Shown piece by piece: positions 35,531 to 48,056 of a stretch of 64,000 nt of DNA (its first letter is position 1; every line of letters begins with the position of its first letter). Source of the stretch: Rosa chinensis (Eukaryota; Streptophyta; Magnoliopsida; Rosales; Rosaceae); assembly GCF_002994745.2 (NCBI RefSeq), contig NC_037090.1, positions 30,362,501-30,426,500 on the forward strand. The letters are read 5' to 3'. Made by a program: the position numbers and the translations under genes. The notes under the pieces were generated by a model. It saw only the letters and a program-made list of their open reading frames with translations. It was not told the DNA's origin and did no database searches.

Positions 35531-37758
35531 ATGGATGATATTAATGTTGATAATGTGACTGAAATTGGAGCTTCATCTATTTCAGTATCTTCTAAGAAAT
35601 CTAGGTTCACTAGTAATGTTTGGGAATTTTTTGAAAGGGTTCAAGTTAATGACCGTGGAAATATGGTACCAAAAAATAAATGTGGGGTTTGTAAGACTTT
35701 GCTTAGAGGTGGTGCTAGTGCTGGTACTAGTCATTTAAGAAGACATTTACAAATTCATGAGAAAGGGCAGAAAAGATTAGGTCCCGATATTTCTGGAAAT
35801 ATCACTACTTTTGCTTACGATAAGAATGTTGCACGTAGAGAACTTGTTGATTATGTTATTAGAGCTGAATTGCCTTTTACTTTTGTTGAAAAACATGATT
35901 TTAAAGGAATGATTCGTCGAGGATTTTGTCCTCAATATGTAGGAATTTACTGCCTTAACATGTAAAAGAGATGTGATGAAGAAATTTGTTAAGGGCAAAA
36001 ATGAGCTTTTGAGTCTTTTTGAAAAGTTTGAAGACAAAATTTGTTTGACTTCGGATGTTTGGTCATCGCGTCAAAAAATGGGTTACATGTCACTTACTGC
36101 ACATTTTATTGATAAAAATTGGTCTTTAAATAAAAGAATAATATGCTTTAAGATAATTGAGTACCCTCACACGGGAGAGTCACTTGCAAATCATATATTT
36201 GAAGAATTGTTGTCTTGGCGCATTCATAATAAAATATTTTCCATCTCTTTAGACAATGCTACGAATAATGATGTGGTTGCATGTGTTCTTCCCACTTATC
36301 TTATGCTTGAGGCAGCGCCTAAAAGGTTGTTTCATGTACGATGTTGTGCTCATATTTTGAATTTGATTGTGCAAGATGGTTTACGTATTTTAGGTCCATC
36401 TATTGATAAAATAATCAATGTTGTTAGAAGCATGAATTCTTCTAATAAGAGACATGAATTGTGGGTGCGTTGTTGTAATGATTTGCAAAAGCAAAAAAAA
36501 AATATTGACAATGATGTGCCTCATAGGTGGAATTCCACTTATGAACTTTTAGAAGTAGCTTTAAGTTATAAAGGGCCTTTGAATATGTATGCTCTAAAAG
36601 TGAATGAATCACGGTCTTGCAATTTAGATGTTCCATCGGAACAAGATTGGTCAATTGCACAACTAGTTAATGGCTTTTTATCAATTTTTGCATCCTCAAC
36701 CAAGATATTTTCTGGTGTATATTACCCTACATCATGTCGTGTTATTAGTTGCTTGATAGATATCCATTTTGCATTTGAGGCATATTCTGATTTTAATGTA
36801 TGTAAGGATGCATTGGCTGCAATGAAGGACAAATTTGATAAGTATTGGGGTACATTTCCCAAAGCTTTTTGCTTTGCTACAATTATGGATCCTAGATTTA
36901 AGTTATTTGTTGTTGGAGAATGGTTAAAATGCATGGGTATTGATCAGCTTGATGTTGATAGAAAATTGTTAGAGTTAAGAACTGAATTGCAAGCTCTTTA
37001 TGAAACATATAAGAAGAATATTGTGTCAGATGTAGCACCTAGGCAATCTGAAAATTTAACTTCTTCTACCTCGAGTGCTCCGGGTTCTATAGCATTGCCT
37101 ATTGTTGGTAATTCCTCAATGCAAAGTTTGAAAAGGGCAAAGGTATCATCTTCATATACTTCCTCTGCGACTTCTAATGATTTACAAATGTACTATGATT
37201 TACCAACTATTGAAGTTGATGATGATAATCAATTTAGTGTCTTGGCTTGGTGGAAATCAAATGAACCATTATACCCTATAGTTTCTCGCATGGCTAGAGA
37301 TTTGCTAACAATTCCAGCTTCTACTGTAGCTTCGGAGTCATGTTTTAGTGCAGGAGGTAGAGTTGTATCTGAGAAAAGGGCTTGCTTGAGTCCAAATACA
37401 ATAGAGGCGTTGATTTGCTTGAAAGATTGGGGTTTAGCAAAATCAAGGATGCAAGAGGCTCAGCGTGAAATTCAGCTAGCTGAAGAAAGGAGACTCATTA
37501 GGGAAGCACGACCAGATTGGATGGGAAATAGTGAAGATGAAGGTGGAAATGAATCTGATAATGATTCTGGAAATGAGTCTGGTGAACAGGTACATTGTTT
37601 TTGGTTCATTGCTCCTATTTTTTTATGCTTCAGTTTACCAAAACATGTTTGCTGGTTCTTTAAATCTCTATTTAAATGTGTAGGTACCAAGATCAGTTGA
37701 ATCCCATGAGTTATCAATAAATCTGCAGCCTCAATTTTTAAGGTCAGTAGAGAAGTAG
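35531..37758 (+). pseudogene. hAT transposase with BED zinc finger, one frameshift
   Basis: Transposase of the inner hAT element. Order: BED zinc finger (residues about 30-75: NVWEFFERV, CGVC, HLRRHLQIH), catalytic RNase H-like fold (LTSDVWSSRQKMGYMSLTAH, SISLDNATNND, HVRCCAHILNLIVQDGL, VPHRWNSTYELLEVA), DUF4413-like region (MKDKFDKYWG, MDPRFKLFVV) and the C-terminal dimerisation domain (LLTIPASTVASESCFSAGGR). A one-base frameshift near 35940 separates the zinc finger from the rest. An apparent small intron at 37590-37683 (gtacat..gtgtag) would join a last exon ending at TAG 37756-37758; without splicing the frame ends at 37700. Apart from the one lesion it is well kept. Confidence 0.88.
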
Positions 37759-39574
37759 AAACTCTCATACATTCTTAACAAATCTGCAGGCGGCAGCCTT
37801 GAGTTGAAATGTTGAATCTCATGTATTTTTTTTAACGATTTTTATGTGCTTTGAGTCTTTGTCTCTTTGACATACATTTTTGGTGGAAATTAGATGTTTG
37901 ATTGGAGAGGCAGCCTTGAGTTGAAATGTTGAATCTCATGTATTTTTTTAACGATTTTTATGTGCTTTAGTATCAATTTTTGCTGGAAATTAGATGTTTG
38001 ATTGGAGAGTATCTTCTCTATTTATGTTTGATAACCAAGGGACAATTTTTAACTCTCTGTACCAATTATGCAGGGCTGCAGGCATATGATAAAAGGGAAG
38101 AGTAAAGAAGCTTTCATTGCATTTAGAGAAGCATTGAAGTCCAAGTTCGCTGCATATAAGTTGTATTAATAATTTATTTTTGTTCTAAGTTGTGATTGGG
38201 AATGTTCCTATACTTTGTATTCTCCGTCTTTTTATTTCAATACATTAAATCGGGCGTGGGGATGAGCCTCCCAACTAGGTTGGGTTCCAAACCCCTTAAA
38301 AAAAAAGTATCATATCTTTAAAACTTCTTTTGTTAATAAAGCCCGGCCCGACCCGTAAATACGTGGGCTACCCGGCCAGGCCCGAAAAAGCCCACAAGGC
38401 CTGCCTTCCCGGGCCGGGCTTGGATCTTGCCATTTATAATAAAGCCCAGCCCGGCCTGGCCCGGCCCGCTATTTTTATAAAAGGTAATAAGGCTCGGCCC
38501 GGCCTGTTGACGACCCCTACTCTGTGGTGATGACACTATATTCTTCCCAACCAGTGTGACCCCAAACCAAGTCCCCTGGTCGTACTACAAACTCCTGGCT
38601 TAAACTTTGGATCCCCAGATTCCAGGACTTTAGCCACTCCCAAACCAATTACAAGCTGCATCATTCAAATCAAACCACATCTTCTCTAATTAATTAGCTT
38701 CACACAGACATGTAAATCTATGAAAAAAGCACACTTTTTTTTCTTCTTTTTAATCCAAATCCACTCTTGCATTAGGATTTTATATCATTATCCTATGCAA
38801 CCCCTCGAATTAAAAATTTCTCATCAGATCAGATCCACATCACCAAAGAAGGAAACTTTACACAAAATTAATAAACAAAAGGGATATATATCTTTATAAA
38901 AACGGTGAAGGGTGGTGGGAGCAGTGCTGACCTAGTCGGGTGTGAAGGATAAGTGGCCCTATCGTGCTGGTTCTCACACAAATGGTCCGATGGGCAGCTA
39001 GAAACTTTAAGATGTAAGCACAGAAGCACAGAAGCAATTGCAGTGCATCACAGATGCAAAAAGTAGTAGCTAGCACATCTTGGGTGCCCAAGTAAAAATA
39101 TTCAAGACACAATGCAACAATCCTTGAGCAATATTATAAACAAATAACAGCAATATATAGCCTAACCAAATTCAAAACAATCAAAAGAATCATATAAATT
39201 TACAAACAATTCGTAAGGCGCTAAATGACAACTTGTATATAGAAAATATGTAGTTTTCTTCTAGAATTACAAGAGATCACTTAAAACTGTAAATGAAACA
39301 CACATTACAACTGTGAAGCATCAAATTCACCTGAAAATATAGTATTAGTAGCAATAGCACTTGACAAGTTCAAGAGAAACCACTCCAAGAAAAAGTTAAA
39401 AGTTGCTTAAAGTAACTCTCAAACATTCAGCCATTCAAGCGCGTATCAATGAAGTGACTAAGTAACTTATGAAATACAAGAAAGTCAAGGTGAAATGGAT
39501 ATATAATTTCAAAGATCAAGAACGGACATAAACAATTATAAAGTAGAAATCTCACCCCCGGTCCGAGGTATGAA

Positions 39575-40153
<579 letters not shown>

Positions 40154-40387
40154 CTATCTTTTCTGCATAAAAGGGCATGTCTTTGTTGTTCCCTTTAATC
40201 CCTAAGATGACAGTCTACTTTTTTATGCAGAGAAAGTGGAAGCCATTTGTTAATTCCTCCTCTTGATCTAGTAACTCACTTTAAATCAATCAAAAACCAA
40301 TCAAAATAAGGATGCAACCCAACCAAGAAAACCAGAAACCCAATTCAAATTACACAGAATCTAAAAGATATATGATAATTGACCTGC

Positions 40388-40720
40388 TATTGAGTCCAAA
40401 CAAACTCTCTGAATCGAGGTCCCGAATCTCTGCTCTCTCCACCACCTCAAACAATCCCTCCCCAAATCCATCTCCGATGCTCCCTCTTCTCTTCGCCTCT
40501 CCCTAAACCACCATGATGACCTCCACGCCTCCTCTCCCGACGACTCCCTCGCCTCCCTCGGTATCACCTTCGGTGACCTTATCTTTTACACCCTCGAACC
40601 CTCTTCCCAAACCCTACAATCCCCAATTCCTTAGGGTCCAGTTTCCCCAAATCCCAAAACCCTAATTAGCCAAGGGGCTTCCATGAGTGAGGCAATGGCC
40701 GAAGATCTGAGGTTAGGTTT
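40388..40720 (+). pseudogene. F-box protein SKIP22-like N-terminal fragment, captured
   Basis: Plus-strand frame reading ESKQTL, stop, IEVPNLCSLHHLKQSLPKS, SLRLSLNHHDDLHASSPDDS, LASLGITFGDLIFYTLEPSS, a second stop (TAG, about 40634), then SEAMAEDLR. Order and wording fit the ubiquitin-like N-terminus of plant F-box protein SKIP22, which reads LSLNRKDEL..SPEDTL..LG..SGDLIYFSLE in Arabidopsis as I remember it. The first stop looks like a CGA to TGA change. The F-box and the rest are absent. It is transcribed from the opposite strand to the reductase fragment in the same CACTA element. Confidence 0.7.
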
Positions 40721-41680
40721 GAAAACCTATCTCAGCTTCTCTTTGCTTCTCCAGCCTTCGGATCCTCACGCCGTCTTGTGCCTACATACCTGTCTCCCAT
40801 ACCCGACATCTCTCTTCTGATGAGATCTGGAGTGAGTAAGATGTAGAAAGTAAGAGAGGAATGGAGAGAGGTAGATCTCAGGTGTAATAGAGATGAGGAG
40901 ATTTGGATATTGAAACTAACAGAGAGAAATCTTAGGTGCAATAGAGATGAGGAGATTTGGAGACTGGCAAGAGGGGAGGTCGGGAAAAGAACATATTGAA
41001 AGAGTTTGTTTTAGGAGAGTTGTTGAGAGAGCGAGAGATGCTGTGTCGAAGAGAGTGAATGCTATGGTATCGGAGTTGTTGTGGAGTAAATGTTATTGTG
41101 TTGTGCGTCTACTGCCTTTTTTTTTTTTTTTCAAGTGACCTAATTTGGTCTGAATGGTGGCTCATTGGCACACATATATGGATAAGCTATTATTTGATTC
41201 ATGTGCAAGCCATCAGACAATGGTTTTCACATAATTGTTGTGTGAATGCTACTTTTAAAATTTTCAGTTTGCCTCCTATTGTTGCCTGGGTGGAGGGAAA
41301 TGGGTTAGGGGGAGAGGATGGGAGGAAATAATTGGGGGGAAATGTTGGCGGGCATGTTTCTCTCTTGCAAACCTATGGATTCAGACCACAGTTTTAAGCT
41401 AACCGTGGTATCACCACTATATGTTGGGGAAATTTAAGTGGTGCCAAATGGTGGGAAACTTGCCGCCCTATAACTATTTTAACCTCACACCACACTTTCA
41501 TTTATAAACGTCTTCTGAAGCAATACATAATTCCAATATGAAAAACACCCGTTGGTTGAATTCATATTAGGAGACGGAAATTTTACAACCGTCGTTTCAA
41601 TAATGAGAAATGATTCACACCACGGAAAACAGTGTGGCGTCGTATGAGAGGTGTCGTCTGATTCATTTTCTATAGTAGTG
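40721..41680. other. right end region of the CACTA element
   Basis: Contains a near duplicate of about 35 bp (aggtgcaatagagatgaggagatttgga / caggtgtaatagagatgaggagatttgga, about 40879-40965), then from 41380 the right subterminal repeats and the terminus. No coding sequence is supported. Confidence 0.6.
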
Positions 41681-42617
41681 ATATATCCCCTTGGATTCTC
41701 TGTAAGAACAGAATGAGTATTTTGGGATCCTTTGCGTAGGACGGTCTTGGTCCTAATTTCCTGAATGAACAGGCTTTGCAAAATAAGTGAGGGGCCTTAG
41801 AAACAACCAATGAGGATTTTGGTTGGACCTGAGCGTCTGTAGCGCTATTAGAAGCAAAATGTGTGACTACATCTCCCATCATGGCATTAGAGCCATGGAA
41901 ATTGGTGTGTGTGGTGTCATGGCCACTAGGAGGGGCAACCATGGCGTCATGCTCGTGGGTGGTGCCATTGATGGCGTCATCACATGGGACTTGGGTGGCC
42001 CTATGGTTCCCCAAGGCGGCTGCAAAGCTAGATGCTGCAATTGTTGCGGTCCTACTAAGTCTAGGAATCAATTTTCGATTCTTGCTTCTTCTCACTCTAA
42101 AGAATGGATGTCTGTGTGAAGTCTTTAGTATATGGAGCATCATATCACGACCAGGGTGTCCTAGTTGGTCATGCCAAAGTCAATATGTGTCTGAATCCAA
42201 GAGATCTTCTCTTATGACATTATTGGATTCAGTTGGTCGAATTATAGTGACATAAAGTCCACTAGATTGACACATAAGCTTCTCTAAGATGCGCTTTTGT
42301 CTACAATCATTAGAGGTAATGTAAAGGAACTCTTTTCCATTCTCATTATGCGTTTCCGCATGGAATCCGTTGGCTCTTATATCTTTAAAACTCAATAAGG
42401 TTCGATTTTCCTTAGGAGCGTAGAGAGCTTTAGTGACTTTAATCAAGGTGCCATTTGGCAATAGGAATTGGGCCATTCCATGTCCTTGAACTAAACCCGA
42501 TGGCCTAGCCATCATAGTCATAGAGGAATATGTAGGCAACATCTCTAAGAATAATTGCCTATGTTGTAAAATGGTGTGCGTAGTCGCACTATCCGCAAGA
42601 CATTGTAGTTCATCCAT
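41681..42617 (-). pseudogene. copia protease and integrase N-terminal part
   Basis: Aspartic protease region from 42617: CLADSATTHTILQHRQLF, where the usual catalytic D-S/T-G is D-S-A, as in several copia lineages. Then come LYAPKENRTLLSFKDIRANG and SSGLYVTIIRPTES, and the gag_pre-integrase zinc domain (WHDQLGHPGRDMMLHILKTS, later CKACSFRKLGPRPSY). The frame ends inside RIQGDI at the CACTA insertion. A frameshift near 42140 moves the zinc domain to another frame. Integrase continues at 32273 on the other side of the CACTA element. Confidence 0.85.
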
Positions 42618-43023
42618 TCCTAAAAGAAAAGCTCATAATTAAAAAGCAGTCATAAAGAAAAGCACTCAACTTTTATTAATAAGCCAAACGGAATTACATT
42701 ATCGTTTCTTTAACAAAAAAGAATCTAATCTAATAAACTAGCTAATGCAAAACAATGGTAGTCGTCTAACTCCTTTTGGTAATTTCAATGCAAATGTGAC
42801 CAAGTGAGTAGAGAGATATCGGTGGAGCAAAGCTCACTTAAGTACCACTTATCTCAAAACCTTCATAGACATCACATTTACATTGAGTATGCCTCTTTGA
42901 AGAAAGACTAATACCATTAGCATCTACTATAATAATATGGCAATTGCCTACATCTCTTGGAAAATAAAAAGACTTAATCAAAATTGCCAGTTTTTAGGTT
43001 TTGATCCTTGTAGTCTTCCACCC

Positions 43024-44081
43024 TTAGATCGAGATCGCCATCTTGATCTTCTTGTTCCTTGTAGTTTGCCTCCCTTGCTTCACGATACGTCTTGTATGCA
43101 TTTGCAACTTGCTGGGATGCTTTACATGCTTTGGCCAATGTCCAGTTGATTTACATCTGAGACAAGCATCATTATGGTCAGGTTCCCTTGATTGAGGCGC
43201 TCTGGGAGCGTTTTGAGGACGGTTATTTCCTTTGGTGGCGTTACCACCATAACCGGAGGTTTGGCCTCTCTCTCTCTTCACACGTTTAGCTCCACGGTTC
43301 CGTGCACGCCTATCTTGGCGGTTTCCTTCCTCTTTAGGGTGAGAATATGGATCAGAACGTCCAAAATTATCCCTATTTTTAGGGTTTCGCTCCTTGCATC
43401 CTCCCTTGGAGGCGCGACTATAAATAGACTCCGGAATTGACTTGGTTCCCACGGGTCTAGAGTTATAGTTCTTCACAAGTATGTTGTCATGCTTTTTAGC
43501 TACGTTCATGGCACCAATTAGCTCATAAAATCTTGTGATGCATCTAGCATTGACATCAATCCGATAGTTTTTGGCTATCATCAATGCAGAGAAGGGGAAG
43601 GTGGAGAGAGTCTTCTCGATCAACATCGTATCAGTGATTTTCTGTCCACAGAATTCCATCATAGACTTGATACGAAGTGCTTCTGAATTGTAGTCAAGTA
43701 CAGACTTGAAATCACAGAAGCGGAGGCTATGCCATCTCACTTCTAAGTCTGGAAGCAGGGAATCAAGGACGTTGCCAAACGCTGCTCGAGTTCTACCCAT
43801 AGTTTTCTTGGGTCTTCCTCATTAAGGTACTCATTTTGGAGCGCGTCATTCATGTGCCTTGTCATGAGAATGATGACTTTTGCTTCATTAGCCTCTCTCG
43901 TAGCTCTATTTGCTTCAAAATCAGCAGTTTGTTGAGGAGTAAGCACGTCCTGACTTGGCTCTTGGATCGTACTCAGTATCCCATCAGCCTTAAGATGCTG
44001 GCACACATCACGGACCCACTTGTGGTATCCTGCGCCTATTGTCTCTAGTGGAGCGAAGCTCAACTTGTTCAAGTTACTCAT
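43024..44081 (-). pseudogene. copia gag, frameshifted
   Basis: Starts MSNLNKLSFAPLETIGAGYH at 44081 and contains the copia gag core (YHKWVRDVCQHLKADGILST, DPRKLWVELEQR). After a frameshift near 43780 come LLPDLEVRWHSLRFCDFKSV, LSTFPFSALMIAKNYR, a long basic Arg/Lys/Gly region, and a zinc knuckle CLRCKSTGHWPKHV in which the last Cys is replaced by Val. The protein ends at 43024. The frameshift and the damaged knuckle fit an inactive copy. Confidence 0.85.
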
Positions 44082-44459
44082 TTTGAAAAAACAACAAGAA
44101 AATAGGGTTAGTTTAGGAGCGAAAAAAGGCTACCATGAAAAACTATAAAATTTCTAAGCGTGGTCGCTTCCAAGAAATTAGGGATTTTCTGAGCATAGTC
44201 GCTTCCAAGAAAATCCTATTCCAAGAAGGGTTTTGGATTAGATCGAAACAATGATATATGTGGTTGATCGTTTTTCTTCTCAACAAACTCTAAGTTTGGA
44301 GGACTCTACAAGCTTCAAGCTTGGAGTGAGCACGAACCCCCACAGTTCGGCTATTGGTCTGCCCTATGAAGAAGAAAGGGGGGGTTAGAAGAAGGGATGT
44401 TGGAAGTCCCCGAGAAAAGAAGAAGAAATTGAAAAACTTCAAAAACGGGAACTTTTAGA

Positions 44460-44935
44460 AAAGTTTACCTTGAAAGATGCAGGAATTCTTGACTGGAAAA
44501 GATGACGGAGGTGGCCGGAACAAGGTTGTCGGAGGTCGCTGGAAAAGTGGCCGGAGGTAGGTGGTTGTTGCAGGGGCTGTGCAGGTGGTATGCAGGGATG
44601 TGCGGAGGCTGTGCAGGGCTAGCAGGCAGGTGCTCGGCAGGTGCTAGGCAGCTATCGGCAGATGCAGGCACAGGGGTGTGCAGGTCTAGGCAGGTGTTGG
44701 CAGGTGTCGGCAGAGGCTATGCGAAGCTTTCGGCAGATGTCGACAGGGGCAGGCACAGGGGTGTACAGGGCTTGGCAAGTGTCTCGGCAGATCTCGGCAG
44801 GTCTATGCAGGAGGCTTGTAGGGGCTGTCGGCAGGTCTCGGCAGATGCATACACAAGACTCGGCAGATCTCAGCAGCTGTTCGGCAGGGCTCGCAGGGGC
44901 AGGCATAGGGGAGGCACAAGTCAGGGGCCGGTCCG
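44460..44935 (-). repeat. GC-rich CGGCAG-repeat in the copia leader
   Basis: On the plus strand the words tcggcaggt, tcggcagat, gcaggggcaggcacaggggtg and close variants recur many times between the primer-binding site and the gag start. Base composition is far richer in G and C than its neighbours. Because it sits in the untranslated leader, packaging or translation effects are conceivable, but nothing in the sequence proves this. Confidence 0.75.
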
Positions 44936-45098
44936 ATTTTTCCAACAGCCGGTTCAGGGGTTTTCCGGCCTGTTTCGGTGGTTCCGCCGTCAGTTCTGGG
45001 CTCCTTGGGACTAGGGCTTCGATATGTGGGGCGGTGGATGTTGGAATTTGAGGGCTACGAAATTATGGTTTCAGGGTTAGGGCTTCGTGCTGATAACG

Positions 45099-45316
45099 TG
45101 TTTTAGGGAATCAGAAATTGAGAGAAATTCGTTGTGTGTTCTCATTGATAATAGGGGCCTCTTTATATAGAGGATTACAATGCATAAAATCTCAATCATA
45201 CAAGGAAAGTAATCGTACATTGAATAGGAATCTAGATCATTCTAATTTAACCCTATTACCATTAGGTCAAGTAACCTGGAGTTTGGACCAAACACAAATT
45301 AGGGTTTACTTGAACA
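45099..45316 (-). repeat. 5' LTR of the second copia element
   Basis: 218 bp, with a tttatatagagg box (TATA-like on both strands) and TG..CA ends. It differs from its partner by eight substitutions, a 4-bp gap and a 1-bp gap. Confidence 0.9.
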
Positions 45317-45956
45317 TTAATAAAAGGGTTAATTACAGTTTATCCCCCTGAGGTTTGGGGGTGTCATCATTTCACCTAGGGCTGGGCACGGGCCGGGACG
45401 GGCCGGGATCTTGGTAATCCCGATCCCGGGCCCGGAATTATTTTTCGGGACGGGACGGGACAGTTAATGCTATTTTGAGAAGTGATCCCGACGGGCCCGA
45501 ACCCGAACAGGACCGGGTCGGGACCGGGTCGGGACCGGGACATCCCGAAAAAAAAAATGCATCGGAGTTTGGATTTGTTCGTGTTCTGAGCCGCCTGTAG
45601 AAAACTTGAAGTTTGGATTTGAGCAACTTTGAATTCCCAGTTCGGATTGAATTCTTCCTTTCAGAGTAGCCATCCTAGGCTTCTCACCATGAACAAGTAA
45701 TCAAGTATCACGTGCTTGGGAGAAAGAAACTTCACCAGATCCATAATCCCTTTGGCATCTGTATGAGGACTGAAAGTCAATTGATGAATCTGGCAATGCA
45801 AACAAATCACCTCATGAATAAATTCCAATTAACTCGACAAAAAAGATATGAATTATGCTAAGGAGTAAGTGAAGAAGATAAACCTGGCATCGCACATCAA
45901 TTCGGGTGTCCTTGTCCAGATCAATTTTGGTCGGTTTACCAGACATTAATTTATCA

Positions 45957-46260
45957 GAGAGATGTGAAAACGGACGAGGAGAGAGAGGGAGAAGAAAGAA
46001 AAGAAACTGGGGAGGGAGGGCCAGAGAGAGGTGAAGATGGGGGAAGAGAGAGGGAGAAGAAAGAAAAGAAACTGGGGAGGGAGGGCCAGAGAGAGGAGAA
46101 AGAAAAGAAACTGGGGAGGGAGGGCCAGAGAGAGGTGAAGACGGGGGGAAGAGAGAGGGAGAAGAAAGAAAAGAAACTGGGGAGGGAGGGCCAGAGAGAG
46201 GTGAAGACGGGGGGAAAAGAGAGGGAGAAGAAAGAAAAGAATGGGGGACAAGAAAGAAAC
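45957..46260. repeat. GA-rich tandem repeat of about 63-bp units
   Basis: Four to five units containing gagagagggagaagaaagaa, aagaaactggggaggg and agggccagagagaggtgaag, with one shortened unit. Confidence 0.9.
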
Positions 46261-46345
46261 TAGGAGGAATAAACTAATAAAAGGTGAGAGAGAGATGCAG
46301 ACAATACCAAGACAAAAGGAAATAGGAGCAAATATAATATAAATT

Positions 46346-46349
46346 ATAC

Positions 46350-46386
<37 letters not shown>
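46346..46386. repeat. TA microsatellite
   Basis: A run of more than fifteen ta dinucleotides near the right end of the small hAT element. Confidence 0.95.
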
Positions 46387-46388
<2 letters not shown>

Positions 46389-46794
46389 CGGTACGGGACG
46401 GGCCCAAACGGGACATAGAAAATGAGAACCGAAACCGATCCCGTTTTCACGGGACGGGCCCAAATAGTAAATTTTAAATTTTGATCCCGTCCCGTTTCAG
46501 CGGATTTCGGGACGGTTTCGGGACGGGACCGGGATTTCGGTTTTGGGTGCCCACCCCTAATTTCACCCCCTCTACTTTTAATTTTGACTTTTTACCCCCT
46601 AAACTTTCCAATTTCAATCAGCCGTGTCCAATTTCTCTTATTCCGTCCAAATTGGACGTTAAGTCTGACCCTTGAGTGCTTTTTTTTTTTTTGGTCCAAT
46701 TGACCCTTGAGTGCTAAAATGGTCATTTCAACATAAAAAAATAATTAAATTTTTTTTTCTTTCTGTTTTTTAGTTTTTTTTTTTTTTTTCTGTT

Positions 46795-47420
46795 TTTTTT
46801 TTTTTTTGTCTTCAACCTATACACCACAAGTTATAATAGGTTTATAAAAACAAAAAAAATACTTTAGGTGGTTGAAAGTCGCTCGCTGCTTTATGATATT
46901 TGTGATATATCTCCGATAAAGTGAAGAATTTAGGATATATCCCTAATAAAGTGAAGAAATATCTGTAAAAAATAATTTTACACTTTATCTGTAAATAAAT
47001 ATCTGTAAAAAATGATTTTACACAGATATTTCTTCACTTTATTGGGGATGTACAAATATTTCTTCACTTTATGGGGGATGTACAAATATTTCTCCACTTT
47101 ATTTGGGATATATCCTAAAATTCTTTAATTTATTGGAGATATATCACAAATATGTAGACCAAAAATGATTTTACACAGATATTTCTTCACTTTATTGGGG
47201 ATATACAGATATTTATTTACAGATAAAGTGTAAAATTATTTTTTACAAATATTTCTTCACTTTATTGGGGATATATTCTAAAATTCTTCACTTTATCGGA
47301 TATATATATCACAAATATCGTAGACCAGCGAGCGGCTTTCAACCACCTAGAGTATTTTTTTATATTTTTATAAACCTATTATAACTTGTGGTGTATAGGT
47401 TGAAGACAAAAAAAAAAAAA
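46795..47420. repeat. 600-bp imperfect palindrome in the MULE core
   Basis: The left arm starts gtcttcaacctatacaccac and the right arm ends gtggtgtataggttgaagac, with T- and A-runs outside. Arms pair through ttataataggtttataaa and gtggttgaaag..cgctcgctg. The centre is made of short inverted and direct copies of atatttcttcactttattgg. A transcript of this would fold into a long hairpin. Confidence 0.85.
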
Positions 47421-47440
47421 ACGAAGAAACAAAAAAAAAA

Positions 47441-48056
47441 GGGAAAAAATTACAAACAGTACCCAACTTATGGGCCACTCCGAATTTCTATACCCAAGCT
47501 TCCGAAACTATCATAATGGTACCCCAAATATCCCACTCGACCCAACATTCGTACCTGCCGTCATGGACGGCGTTAACTATCATGCCACGTGGCATTTTCT
47601 TAGGGATAAAACCGACCCTCTGTCTTTACCTCCAGGGAAAAAAATAAATAGTACCCAACCTATGACCGATTCTGAATTTCTGTACCCAAATTTTCAAAAA
47701 CTATCACAATGGTACCCAGGTTATCTAGCCTGACCCAACATATGTACCCGCATCCCACGCTTGCGCAGCCCACCCAGCGCCCCGCACCTGCGCAGCCCAC
47801 CCGTGCCCAAGATGATGGGAGAGTTAGGAGGAAGAAGGAAATGAAGAGAGTTTGAGGAAGAAGAAGAAATCTGGTGAAAGGACGAGAATACCCCTCAAAG
47901 TTTGACAGTTGACTAACTCTGTAACGGCCAATAGTGTTCTAGGTACTAAAGTTGGGTCGGGGTCCGAACTTCAGGTACCAAAGTGATAGTTTTGGAAACT
48001 TGGGTACAGAAATTCGGAGTCGACCATAGTTTGGGTACTGTTTGTATTTTTTACCC
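47441..48056. mobile_element. short inverted-repeat element with a duplicated arm
   Basis: Ends GGGAAAAAATTACAAACAGTA and (reverse complement of the right) GGGTAAAAAATACAAACAGTA pair over about 85 bp. An A-run of ten flanks both sides and may be the duplication. A third copy of the arm lies inside, at 47635-47728, in the same direction as the left one. No coding capacity. Confidence 0.8.

Larger units (their letters stand above)
45377..46559. mobile_element. non-autonomous hAT element inside the MULE arm
   Basis: 1183 bp, with ends TAGGGCTGGGCAC and GTGCCCACCCCTA (one mismatch) and a perfect 8-bp duplication ATTTCACC (45369-45376, 46560-46567). Both ends carry cgggacgggcccg-type subterminal repeats. 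There is no transposase; apparent frames come from the GA-rich tandem repeat. Confidence 0.95.

Noticed and set aside
44502..45051. Long Gly/Arg/Ser-rich open frames in the copia leader
   Set aside because: Produced by the CGGCAG tandem repeat, open in several frames on both strands. Not a gene.
45946..46416. Leu/Phe/Ser-rich minus-strand frame and Glu/Lys/Gly-rich plus-strand frame
   Set aside because: Both are readings of the GA-rich 63-bp tandem repeat inside a non-autonomous hAT element.
46795..47420. Possible microRNA precursor in the palindrome
   Set aside because: The arms are far longer and more repetitive than a microRNA gene. A foldback transposon explains the structure.
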